Positions 25,396-33,570 of a stretch of 64,000 bases of DNA are shown here, piece after piece. Origin of the DNA: HXMU1428-3 sp965215715 (GTDB lineage Bacteria > Pseudomonadota > Alphaproteobacteria > Rhizobiales > HXMU1428-3); the NCBI GenBank assembly GCA_965215715.1, contig OZ244129.1:1550001-1614000 (forward strand), given 5' to 3'. The notes beneath the pieces were generated by a model. The model was not told where the DNA came from, did not search any database, and saw nothing but the letters and a program-made list of their open reading frames with translations. Within the stretch, counting starts at the first letter, position 1, and every line of letters starts with the position of its first letter. Both the position numbers and the translations under genes were made by a program.

Positions 25396-26796
25396 TTATG
25401 AATTTTGATGGCTTCCTGATAAAACAGCGCGCATTATCATGAACCCTAAACCTATTAGAAAAAAAGCCGTAAACGCTAATAGAGTAAAGGGTATAATTTT
25501 TGGAAAATAAGGTTGTGTCGGCACATGCGCCTTGGAAACGATGGTGGCGTATGCTGGGGCAATGGCGCTGTCTTTGCGCGCTTCAGCATCTCTAAAACGG
25601 GCCAGATAAGTATTTAATAGATCTCGGTTTGTTCGCGCTTCACGCTCTAGTGCCCGCAATTGAATTTCATCTCCATCTGTTTGGGCCGATTGATCCTTCA
25701 AATTATTCAAACTTTTTTGAAGAGACTCTTCTCGTGCCCGCGCAATTTTGGCATCATTTTCGACACTTTGAACAATCCGGCGCATCTCATTACGAATTTG
25801 TAAGTTCATGCCTTTCAGTTCAGAGCGCAATTGGCGAATACGGGGATGGGACGGCAATAATGTGGCGCTTAATTCTGAGATTGTTCGCTGTACCCGTGTT
25901 TTTTGCTCAAACAGGCGTTGGATCAATTGGGAACGCATGTTTTCTGGTGCGTTGATCACTTCGCCTTCTGTTTTCAGCATGTCACGAATAAGTTTTGCCC
26001 GAATTTCAGATTCTGCCCTGCGCTCCCTGGCTGCAATAATCCTGCTGTTTAACTGGGTTAATTGTTGCCTGTTTAATGTCACATTATTGCTTGAGCTTTT
26101 GAAAATGCCTTTTTGTGCCCTGTATTTGGCAACAGCTGCTTCTGAGGCTTCGACTTCCTTTTTAAGATCGCTAATTAAATGTGACAGACGGACGCTATCA
26201 TCTTGGCTTTGGATCACTCTTTCTGATCGCTGCCAGTTAATATAGGCGTTGGCAATACCATTGGCCACGCCAGCGGTGCGCACAGGATCTGGCCCATAAT
26301 ATCTCACCCCTAGCACGCGGGATTGGGATAAACTTAAAACTTGTAAATTGCTTGCCAAGACATCAATCGTGATTTCTTTTTGAGCGGTGGGGTCATATGA
26401 CTCATAGCTTTGGGAGAAGTTGCCTGGTAACAATGAGGCAAGACCTGAGTTAACGGAGCTTGCGACATATTTTTGAAACTTTTTATCTTCCATAAGCCCA
26501 AAATCATCAATCACCTGGGCTAAAATATCTCGTGACTGAATAACTTGGATTTGACTTAGAACTGAGGCTTGATCAATATTTAACAATCCTTCTGTGTTGC
26601 GCCCAGCTGCGGGGTCTTGATAGGAGGCCACCGGTGCAATCAACACCCGGCTTTCTGAGACGAAACGGGGGGTCATTTGCAACAATAGGAAAAAGACGCC
26701 GCTTGCCAAAACTAAACTGATAAGGGCAATTTTCCACCAAGCGCTCTTAAGTGTGGACATTAATCCTCCCATATTGATTTCATGTACGTCTGACAT
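25396..26796 (-). CDS. Wzz/GumC-type polysaccharide co-polymerase (chain-length and export)
   Basis: 466 residues. Transmembrane helices at about 17-37 and 435-457 bracket a large periplasmic coiled-coil region. The N-terminal Wzz block is RFVSESRVLIAPVASYQDPA, and the late PxxP-type block PAYATIVSKAHVPTQPYFPK precedes helix 2. The GNVR-like core (ERREAESEIRAKL-like through LPSHPRIRQLRSEL) is present. There is no C-terminal tyrosine-kinase domain, so this is a PCP-2 protein without a fused kinase, and no separate kinase gene is seen. It diverges from the Wza-like gene, with 196 bp between, and would work with it in a trans-envelope export channel. Confidence 0.88.
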   Translation of the reverse strand: MSDVHEINMGGLMSTLKSAWWKIALISLVLASGVFFLLLQMTPRFVSESRVLIAPVASYQDPAAGRNTEGLLNIDQASVLSQIQVIQSRDILAQVIDDFGLMEDKKFQKYVASSVNSGLASLLPGNFSQSYESYDPTAQKEITIDVLASNLQVLSLSQSRVLGVRYYGPDPVRTAGVANGIANAYINWQRSERVIQSQDDSVRLSHLISDLKKEVEASEAAVAKYRAQKGIFKSSSNNVTLNRQQLTQLNSRIIAARERRAESEIRAKLIRDMLKTEGEVINAPENMRSQLIQRLFEQKTRVQRTISELSATLLPSHPRIRQLRSELKGMNLQIRNEMRRIVQSVENDAKIARAREESLQKSLNNLKDQSAQTDGDEIQLRALEREARTNRDLLNTYLARFRDAEARKDSAIAPAYATIVSKAHVPTQPYFPKIIPFTLLAFTAFFLIGLGFMIMRAVLSGSHQNS

Positions 26797-26992
26797 GGCT
26801 TTGCCTTTACCCCTTTGTCGTAAAATAACTCTTCACGCCTTTTAAAGACTGCGAATCATTTGCTATTCAACAATATAATTGCCAGTAAATCTTTAACGCT
26901 GTGTAATTTTAAAACACAATTAGATAATTATTAACGATGTTTGCTTAGAGTGGCTTTTGTGTACCGTTGTGTTTTAAGTGGGTTTATTTGTG
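26797..26992. promoter_or_regulatory. Divergent promoter region of the exopolysaccharide locus
   Basis: 196 AT-rich bases lie between the Wzz-like gene (leftward) and the export lipoprotein gene (rightward), so both arms should start here. It contains GTGTAATTTTAAAACACAAT, in which GTGT and ACAC flank TTTTAAAA (about 26899-26918), a possible operator. No unambiguous -35/-10 pair was found. Confidence 0.4.
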
Positions 26993-27814
26993 ATGAGTTT
27001 TGTAAAGTATTTTTTAACGTTCGTTATTTTGATTGGCATGGCTGGGTGTAGTCACCGTGACTATACTTTTAAAAACGAATATGAACTTATTGGCGATCAA
27101 GATGTTATCCCTGAGCCGGTTGATCTTAGCTCTTCACCTGTTTCATTAAAAGATAGTGGGTTTCGTACAAGTTTAAGCGAAAATTTTGCTTCTCAAGAAA
27201 CTCAATCTTGGCGCACACGTGTTTTGCATGCTGTGAGCGATCGCTCTGATGGTGTTTGGCAAACTCACTATACACATTCTACAAAAGACTCAATTAAAGA
27301 TGTCACGTATCAGCGTAATCCTGTTGAGGTTTATCGTCGCACTGGGCATTGGCCCTTACGCTATACTTTGGATACGGGTGACAGGTTACGGATCATTGTT
27401 TATAGCCAGCGGACCTTGACCAGAACCTATAGGGTTGATGATAGCGGGTATATTTCTGTGCCTTTGGTTGGGCAAGTGTTCGTGCGCGGGGCTTCGACCC
27501 ATAAAGTGGTACGTCGCATTGAAGCGGCCTTGCGCAAGAAATATTTGCGTGATCCAAAAGTGTCTGTTGAAGTCGCCACTTACCGTCCCTTCTTTGTGCT
27601 GGGGCAGGTGCAAGCTGCTGGGCAATTCCCTTATGTGGTTGGCATGACAGCTGAAACAGCTGCCGCAATCGCTGGTGGGTATACGCCGCGGGCAGATGAG
27701 AAAAAATTTCGTGTTAGCCGGGTCTACAAAGGGCGTCGCTATACATTGTTAGTGTCAAAGAACTTCCCGGTATTTCCAGGCGATACCGTTTATGTGCGGG
27801 AGCGTTTCTTTTAA
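26993..27814 (+). CDS. Polysaccharide export lipoprotein, Wza family
   Basis: 273 residues from the ATG at 26993 (the frame also opens at a GTG 15 bases earlier). A lipoprotein signal ends in LIGMAGC, with the lipidated Cys at about residue 18. A ~100-residue unique stretch is followed by the Poly_export domain (YTLDTGDRLRIIVYSQRTLT through SVEVATYRPFFVLG) and an SLBB-like repeat (GQVQAAGQFPYVVGMTAETA). It forms the outer-membrane exit channel for the polymer with the Wzz-like protein. Shorter than E. coli Wza (379) but normal for hyphomicrobial homologues. A GT4 gene follows 95 bp later. Confidence 0.9.
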   Translation: MSFVKYFLTFVILIGMAGCSHRDYTFKNEYELIGDQDVIPEPVDLSSSPVSLKDSGFRTSLSENFASQETQSWRTRVLHAVSDRSDGVWQTHYTHSTKDSIKDVTYQRNPVEVYRRTGHWPLRYTLDTGDRLRIIVYSQRTLTRTYRVDDSGYISVPLVGQVFVRGASTHKVVRRIEAALRKKYLRDPKVSVEVATYRPFFVLGQVQAAGQFPYVVGMTAETAAAIAGGYTPRADEKKFRVSRVYKGRRYTLLVSKNFPVFPGDTVYVRERFF

Positions 27815-27909
27815 ACCCAAGACTTTAAGCCCTTTTTTTCATATACGAGACCGGTTAGGCTTAAACGCCAGTTCAAAAGATATGGATCAGCAGTGGTAGA
27901 GTAGGTGCT

Positions 27910-29043
27910 ATGAGCCGGAATTTGCGTATTGTTCATTGTTTGCGCGCCCCCGTTGGTGGCTTGTTTCGCCATGTTGTTGATCTAGCTTTAGAACAGGTTA
28001 AACTTGGTCATGAGGTTGGGGTGGTCTATGATCATTCTCACATCAGTAGCCAAGCTTTGCAGCAAATCGAGACTTTGCGCCACGCCTGTCAATTAGGTGT
28101 GCACGGTGTAAGAATGTCGCGCCTTCTTCATGTTTATGATATTTTAGCCTATCGGGCTGTTCGTCGGTTGGCGCAAGAAAAACAAGCGCAGGTTTTACAT
28201 GGTCACGGGGCAAAGGGGGGAGCTTATGCCCGTTTAGCGGCCCATAGCTTGTCTGGAAAATTAAAACTGCCTTTGAGCTTTTACACGCCCCATGGTGGTA
28301 GTTTGCACTATTCTCCCAAAAGCTTATCAGGACGCGTTTTTTTGGGGGCAGAAAAATATTTGGCAAAGAAAACCAATGGGCTGATTTTTGAAAGCGCCTA
28401 TTCTGCCAAACTTTATGAACAAGTTGTGGCAGGTGGGTTTTGCCCAGTTCGCATTATTCCAAATGGTTTAAGACAGGAAGATTTTGTGCCTGCTACCCCT
28501 AAGCCTGAGGCGGCTGACTTTTTATTTATCGGTGAATTGCGCCATTTAAAAGGAGTTGATCTACTCTTAGAGGCTTTGCACAGGCTTACACAGAAATGGC
28601 CCAATGTTCGCCTGGCTATAGTTGGCGACGGCCCTGATATGACATCCTTTCAAGAACTGAGTGCAAACTTTAATCTTGAAAACAATGTCACCTTTTATGG
28701 TCGCTTGCCTGCGCGCCAAGCGTTTGAGCTTGGCAAAGCGATTGTTATTCCTTCTCGTGCTGAGAGTTTTCCATATATTGTGCTTGAAGCGGGAGCTGCA
28801 CAACTGCCCCTTATTGCAACCAATGTCGGTGGTATTCCTGAGATAACCGCGGGTACTTCTGTTGAACTTGTAGAGCCGGATAATGTGGCAGCGTTAAGCC
28901 ATCAAATGGCAGCTTTTTTAACCGAGCCAGCCTTCTTGCAAGCAAAGGCTAGCGAACTGGTGAAAGTGATTGCGCAAAAATTCACAGTGGAAATGATGGC
29001 TTCACAAATAACCGATTTTTACCTCTCTATTTTAAAGCGGTAA
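27910..29043 (+). CDS. Family 4 glycosyltransferase
   Basis: 377 residues, GT-B fold. The N-terminal domain begins RIVHCLRAPVGGLFRHVVDL, with the Gly-Gly acceptor loop. The C-terminal nucleotide-sugar domain has IGELRHLKGVDLLLEAL and the retaining GT4 signature with the paired glutamates in SRAESFPYIVLEAGAAQLPL. The HGHGAKGGAYARLAA region is typical of exopolysaccharide GT4 enzymes. The sugar cannot be inferred. It is the second gene of the rightward arm of the exopolysaccharide locus. Confidence 0.9.
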   Translation: MSRNLRIVHCLRAPVGGLFRHVVDLALEQVKLGHEVGVVYDHSHISSQALQQIETLRHACQLGVHGVRMSRLLHVYDILAYRAVRRLAQEKQAQVLHGHGAKGGAYARLAAHSLSGKLKLPLSFYTPHGGSLHYSPKSLSGRVFLGAEKYLAKKTNGLIFESAYSAKLYEQVVAGGFCPVRIIPNGLRQEDFVPATPKPEAADFLFIGELRHLKGVDLLLEALHRLTQKWPNVRLAIVGDGPDMTSFQELSANFNLENNVTFYGRLPARQAFELGKAIVIPSRAESFPYIVLEAGAAQLPLIATNVGGIPEITAGTSVELVEPDNVAALSHQMAAFLTEPAFLQAKASELVKVIAQKFTVEMMASQITDFYLSILKR

Positions 29044-29533
29044 TATGTGGCTGTGTCTTTGATTGAAGAGATAAAGCTTTTTTGTTCTCATTTATCTAAA
29101 AGATGCCCCCCTGTCCTAAAATGATTTTTTAAAGTGATTGTTTTTTAACTTTATGTTTCGAAATCACACAATAAAAGAAGGACGCACCCAAAAGAGATTT
29201 TTTAGGGCTTTTATTTCTCTCGACATAAGCTAAAAAAAATATTAATAAAACATTATATCTAATTGGGCTATCTGACTTTTTTTACCAAACTATTAATAAG
29301 TCATTTACCCTAATTACGGGCAATTAGAAGAAAATATATCTCTGAGGGATACTTTCATAAATTAAAAGAACTATTTTTCTATAGTAGGCATAATTTATGC
29401 TTTTGAGATGACCTCCATCTGCATCTCTTTTAGGGATTGGGTGTTGTGTCCCTGGGTTTTGAAACGATATTTGTTTAATTGCCTTAAGAGGACGGCTATT
29501 TGAGATTTTGTAATGCGTAAAAGGGTATGAGTT
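29044..29533. other. AT-rich regulatory gap before the sugar transferase gene
   Basis: 490 bp with no gene. A palindrome CTAATT-ACGGGC-AATTAG lies at 29310-29327, and the half-site CTAATTGGGC occurs about 50 bp upstream (near 29259), so a repressor or activator could bind here. The high AT content and the distance from the GT4 gene suggest that the sugar transferase has its own promoter, but no consensus promoter can be assigned. Confidence 0.45.
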
Positions 29534-31138
29534 ATGTCTGAGCGATCATTAAATAAAATTGATGTTTGTGAGCAAGCCGATAATCGGCGCTTCCAGGACT
29601 TTACTCAAAAACAAGATAACGACAGCTTGCGAAAAGACGGCTTGCAACAAGACAGTTTACAACAAGACAGTTTGCAAAAGACGAGCCCGCGCTGGTTGCA
29701 GCATTTGAGTGAACAGGATGAAAGCAGTTTTATTTCGCCGATTGTTTTAAGTGGATGTTATCGTCTGTTTGAACTGCTTATCGTTGCTGTTGTTGGTATC
29801 GTTGGTTATTTTGCTTATATCTCAACCACTGACATGTCTTTGTTCGCTGAATATTTGGTTGGCATTTTGGGCGTTTGTGTTTTGATGGCGCTGTCTTTTC
29901 AATCTGCCAATGTTTACAGCATTCAAGCGTTTAATACCCCGATCCGCCAAACGCCGAAAATTTGGTTGGCTTTAACTATGGTTTTTGCCGTTTTTATTGC
30001 CGGCCTGTTTTTCTTAAAAATTGGAGAAACTTTTTCAAGGCTTTGGATGGGGGCTTGGTATTTGCTTAGCCTGTTATTTATTTTATTTTTTCGCTTTGCC
30101 TTTGCTGCCACCCTTCATCAGTGGTGCCAAGAAGGGCGGATCTATCGCCGGGCGGTTGTTGTTGGCGGCGGTGCGCAAGGTAAAGCTGTTATTCGTGATC
30201 TGGAAAAAGCTGAGCATAGCGATATTCGTATTTGCGGTGTATTTGATGAGCGCTCTGATGAGCGTGTCCCAGGTGAAATCGAGGGCTACCCGAAACTGGG
30301 AAATTATGATGAGCTGGTTGAATTTGGCCGCAAATCGCGCATTGATTTATTGATCGTCACGCTCCCTTTGACAGCTGAAGGGCGCATCATGAGTGTGCTT
30401 AAAAAGTTATGGGTGCTGCCTGTTGATGTGCGCCTTGCTGCTCATACCACAAAGCTGCGCTTTCGTCCGCGCGCCTATTCTTATATTGGCAATGTTCCTT
30501 TTATCGATATTTTCGACAAACCCCTGGCCGATTGGGACTTTGTCTTAAAATGGATGTTTGACAAGATTATTGCCACCTTGGCGCTTATTGCTTTATCGCC
30601 TGTGATGATTGGAACCGCCTTGGCTGTTAAGCTAACCAGTAAGGGGCCGATTTTATTTAAGCAAAAACGCTATGGGTTTAATAATGAGCTGATCGAAGTT
30701 TATAAGTTTCGCTCAATGTATACTGATATGTCGGATGCCAATGCCTCTAAGCTGGTGACAAAAGATGACCCACGCGTTACCCCTGTTGGGCGGTTTATTC
30801 GCAAATCAAGTTTGGATGAATTGCCGCAACTGTTTAATGTTTTAAAGGGAGAGCTTTCCCTTGTTGGGCCGCGCCCGCATGCTTTGCAGGCAAAAGCTGC
30901 CAGTCAAAATTATCATGATGTGGTTGATGGTTATTTTGCCCGGCACAGGGTTAAACCTGGCATTACCGGTTGGGCGCAAATTCATGGATGGCGCGGCGAA
31001 ACGGATACAGAGGAAAAGATCAAGAAGCGGGTGGAATTTGATCTTTATTATATTGAGAACTGGTCCATCTTTTTAGACCTATACATTCTGATTAAAACTC
31101 CCTTCAGTTTGATCTTTGACAATGACAATGCTTACTAG
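29534..31138 (+). CDS. Undecaprenyl-phosphate sugar phosphotransferase (WbaP/WcaJ type), initiating enzyme
   Basis: 534 residues. A polar N-terminal stretch of ~60 residues has an unusual short repeat (QQDSLQQDSLQK). Four transmembrane helices follow (about 75-190), then a CoA-binding-like Rossmann domain (AVVVGGGAQGKAVIRDLEKA), another membrane segment (about 345-365), and the bacterial sugar transferase domain. That domain shows KFRSMYTDM, KSSLDELPQLFNVLKGELSL, VGPRPHA and GITGWAQIHGWRGET. The enzyme transfers a hexose-1-phosphate to undecaprenyl phosphate to begin the repeat unit; glucose is likely but not provable. It is 8 bp upstream of the polymerase gene. Confidence 0.93.
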   Translation: MSERSLNKIDVCEQADNRRFQDFTQKQDNDSLRKDGLQQDSLQQDSLQKTSPRWLQHLSEQDESSFISPIVLSGCYRLFELLIVAVVGIVGYFAYISTTDMSLFAEYLVGILGVCVLMALSFQSANVYSIQAFNTPIRQTPKIWLALTMVFAVFIAGLFFLKIGETFSRLWMGAWYLLSLLFILFFRFAFAATLHQWCQEGRIYRRAVVVGGGAQGKAVIRDLEKAEHSDIRICGVFDERSDERVPGEIEGYPKLGNYDELVEFGRKSRIDLLIVTLPLTAEGRIMSVLKKLWVLPVDVRLAAHTTKLRFRPRAYSYIGNVPFIDIFDKPLADWDFVLKWMFDKIIATLALIALSPVMIGTALAVKLTSKGPILFKQKRYGFNNELIEVYKFRSMYTDMSDANASKLVTKDDPRVTPVGRFIRKSSLDELPQLFNVLKGELSLVGPRPHALQAKAASQNYHDVVDGYFARHRVKPGITGWAQIHGWRGETDTEEKIKKRVEFDLYYIENWSIFLDLYILIKTPFSLIFDNDNAY

Positions 31139-31146
31139 GTGAGAAT

Positions 31147-32391
31147 TTGACAGATATTGCGGCCAACATCTCCTCTAAAACAAGCTTAAGCCCTGCTTTG
31201 CAGCGCTTATTGTTTATGTTTGTTTGGTTGACCTTTTTTCTCAACGCAATAGTGATTAAAGAGCCGGCCCCTTGTGATCTATTCATGATGGGATTTGTTG
31301 TGATTATGCCGCTTTTTGGGCTTGTCCGTTTCACTTTGCACCATGCGATATTGTTTGCTTGCTGGATGATTGTGATTGCCGCTGGCCTTATTGCCGCTGG
31401 CACCCATGAATTTTATATGATTTCAGTGCGTCATATGCTGATCTCTGGATATTTGGCTGTGTTTAGTGTGGTCTTGGCCGGCTTTATCAGCAAAAACCCT
31501 TTGCGTCATTTTGAAATTGTTTGGAATGGCTATATGTACGGGGCCATTATTGCAGCTGTTGCTGGCATTGTTGGTTATTTTGATCTGATCCCTGGTTCAC
31601 ACGAATTGTTCACTAAATATTGGCGCGCGCGCGGCACCTTTAAAGATCCTAATGTGTTTGGTCCTTTTCTTGTGCCAGCTTTTCTTTATTGTCTGCATTA
31701 TTTTTTATCACGCCCCTTGGCCCAAGGGCTGATTCCCCTTTGTCTGATGGGACTGTTTTTGTTTGGTATTTTAACTTGCTTTTCTAGAGGCGCTTGGATG
31801 CTGTTTTTGATCGCAAGCTCTTCATATATTTTTGTGTTCTTTGTAACCAGCCAATCCAACCGCCAACGCATGCGTACCATCGCACTTTGTCTTGCAAGCT
31901 TATTGGCCTTTGCCATTCTTATCATTGGGGCTCTGCAATCTAATAAAGTGCAAGAGTTGTGGGATGAAAGAGCCTCGATTATCCAAGATTATGATGTTGG
32001 CGATCAGGGGCGTTTTTCTGGCCACCAGAAGGCAGCTAAAGTCATTATGGATAATCCGGTTGGTATTGGGGCCCTATATTTTGGTTATTTTTATCATCAT
32101 GAACTGCCTCATAACCTTTATCTTAGTATGTATTTATCAACGGGTTGGCTTGGGGGCACAGTGTTTTTAATGCTTATGGTATCGACCTTGATTATTGGGT
32201 TGGCCGTTTTATTGCGGCGATCTGATTGGATGCATTATCACGCCATTACCTACTGCTCCTTTGTTGGCCTGTTCTTGGAAAGTTATATTATTGATAGCGA
32301 TCATTGGCGTTTGCTTTACATTTTGATGGGGCTCATTTGGGGGGCATATGGAGCTGTTAAAATTCAGGACGCTGCCAATAGTCATATTTAG
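31147..32391 (+). CDS. O-antigen ligase/polymerase (Wzy/WaaL family) membrane protein
   Basis: 414 residues from a TTG start with AGGTGAGAA just before it. It has about 10-12 hydrophobic helices and a large periplasmic loop in the second half. The family signature is seen as FKDPNVFGPFLVPAFLY, RGAWMLFLIASSS and, late, NPVGIGALYFG...HHELPHNLYLSMYLSTGW, with the conserved Arg and His of the loop. It should polymerise or ligate the exopolysaccharide repeat units. Its last ~110 bases recur, degenerate, at 38006-38115. It ends only 5 bp from the convergent LysR gene. Confidence 0.88.
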   Translation: MTDIAANISSKTSLSPALQRLLFMFVWLTFFLNAIVIKEPAPCDLFMMGFVVIMPLFGLVRFTLHHAILFACWMIVIAAGLIAAGTHEFYMISVRHMLISGYLAVFSVVLAGFISKNPLRHFEIVWNGYMYGAIIAAVAGIVGYFDLIPGSHELFTKYWRARGTFKDPNVFGPFLVPAFLYCLHYFLSRPLAQGLIPLCLMGLFLFGILTCFSRGAWMLFLIASSSYIFVFFVTSQSNRQRMRTIALCLASLLAFAILIIGALQSNKVQELWDERASIIQDYDVGDQGRFSGHQKAAKVIMDNPVGIGALYFGYFYHHELPHNLYLSMYLSTGWLGGTVFLMLMVSTLIIGLAVLLRRSDWMHYHAITYCSFVGLFLESYIIDSDHWRLLYILMGLIWGAYGAVKIQDAANSHI

Positions 32392-32396
32392 TTTTT

Positions 32397-33311
32397 TTAA
32401 GATGGTTTTAATGGGGTGTTAAACAAATTTTTTCTCTCTTCCAACCAATCAAGGAACTTTTGAACCTTAGGTGCTTTTAACCGATCTGGCGGGCTTGCAA
32501 AGAAATAAGAGGTTGGACTGGGCACTTCTTTAGGGAAAGGCATTATCAAACGGCCTGCTTCTATCTCCTCAATAGCGACAAAAGTGGGCACTAAAGCCAC
32601 CCCAAGCCCGGCAATGGCCGCGCGCACAATCATATTGAAATGTTCAAACTTAGGGCCTTGCAATCCGTCTACATTGCTCGCTCCCATTTGCGCCAACCAA
32701 TAGGACCAGGCCTCTGGCCTTGTTGAAATGTGCAAGAGTGTTTGATGGCGCAAATCTTCCAGCTTTGGCGGCTGGGACATTTCTTTTAGTAAATCAGGAT
32801 AAACAAGTGCGACCCATTGTTCGGTTACCAGTGATCTTGTTTCTAATTCAGGCCAATGACCATCGCCGTTTAAAATCGCAACATCTATGCCCTCCTTTTC
32901 AAAATCTGGCTTACCTATGCGCGAGATAAAATTCACCGTGATCTCTGGATGACGTTTCTGAAAGGCTGGCAAAAGAGGTATTAAAAGGCGGGCCCCAAAT
33001 GTTGGCGGGGCTGCAATATTAAGAACACCGGTATCTGTTTGTGATGAGATTAAACGCATGGTGGCTGTTTCTAAATCATCCAAGCAAGAGCGAACTTCGC
33101 TTAAATAACTTTCAGCTTCTTGGGTCAAAATCAGCCTTTGCTTTTTACGTGTAAATAACGGCCTGCCTAAAAAATCTTCAACAGTTTTAATCTGCCGGCT
33201 GACAGCACTTTGGGTTAAAAATAATGTCTGCGCCGCTTGCGAGACACTGCCGGTGCGTGCTGTTTGTTCAAAGCATTGTAAGGCTCGAAGAGATGGTATT
33301 TTTCGGTTCAT
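32397..33311 (-). CDS. LysR-family regulator, GcdR-like
   Basis: 304 residues. The N-terminal winged helix-turn-helix is RALQCFEQTARTGSVSQAAQ with FLTQSAVSRQIKTVEDFLG, followed by a linker helix and the periplasmic-binding-like effector domain (about 90-295). The LRALQCFE start resembles the GcvA/GcdR branch. It diverges from the aldehyde oxidoreductase-gcdH-CoA transferase genes, the arrangement seen for the glutarate-responsive GcdR next to gcdH, so glutarate, glutaryl-CoA or a related dicarboxylate is the likely effector. A direct repeat at its own start (33324-33364) may be its binding site. Confidence 0.88.
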   Translation of the reverse strand: MNRKIPSLRALQCFEQTARTGSVSQAAQTLFLTQSAVSRQIKTVEDFLGRPLFTRKKQRLILTQEAESYLSEVRSCLDDLETATMRLISSQTDTGVLNIAAPPTFGARLLIPLLPAFQKRHPEITVNFISRIGKPDFEKEGIDVAILNGDGHWPELETRSLVTEQWVALVYPDLLKEMSQPPKLEDLRHQTLLHISTRPEAWSYWLAQMGASNVDGLQGPKFEHFNMIVRAAIAGLGVALVPTFVAIEEIEAGRLIMPFPKEVPSPTSYFFASPPDRLKAPKVQKFLDWLEERKNLFNTPLKPS

Positions 33312-33323
33312 AATTCCGCACTT

Positions 33324-33364
33324 TATGCTTTTTCCTCATAAACTGCTTATGCTTTTTTCTCATA
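33324..33364 (+). promoter_or_regulatory. Direct repeat, candidate LysR operator
   Basis: TATGCTTTTTCCTCATA (33324-33340) recurs as TATGCTTTTTTCTCATA (33348-33364), 24 bp apart, just upstream of the LysR start and before the AOR promoter. Each copy fits a T-N11-A LysR box. The spacing would put both sites on nearly the same face of the helix. Confidence 0.55.
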
Positions 33365-33384
33365 GGTTAAGAGATATTACTCAT

Positions 33385-33414
33385 TTGAAACTTACTGAGA
33401 ATATGACCTATAAT
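33385..33414 (+). promoter_or_regulatory. Sigma-70-type promoter candidate for the aldehyde oxidoreductase-gcdH operon
   Basis: TTGAAA (33385-33390) and a perfect TATAAT (33409-33414) with an 18-base spacer, 157 bp before the AOR start and 20 bp after the candidate LysR site. Confidence 0.6.
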
Positions 33415-33570
33415 CAAGCTACAACGTGCTAATGCTAGCAATAATCCTATTAATTTTAGAAATCATTGAGAGGCAAGCTTTATCGTTTTGCCTCTTGTTA
33501 TTGAGAAAAAAGAATTGGTCTTTCTCGTTATCCATTGAAAGACATCCCAAATGCTTATGAGGAGGAAATC

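Noticed and set aside
33535..33570. Upstream TTG start for the aldehyde oxidoreductase
   Set aside because: GAGGAGG lies directly before the ATG at 33571, and family proteins begin at GGYMG.
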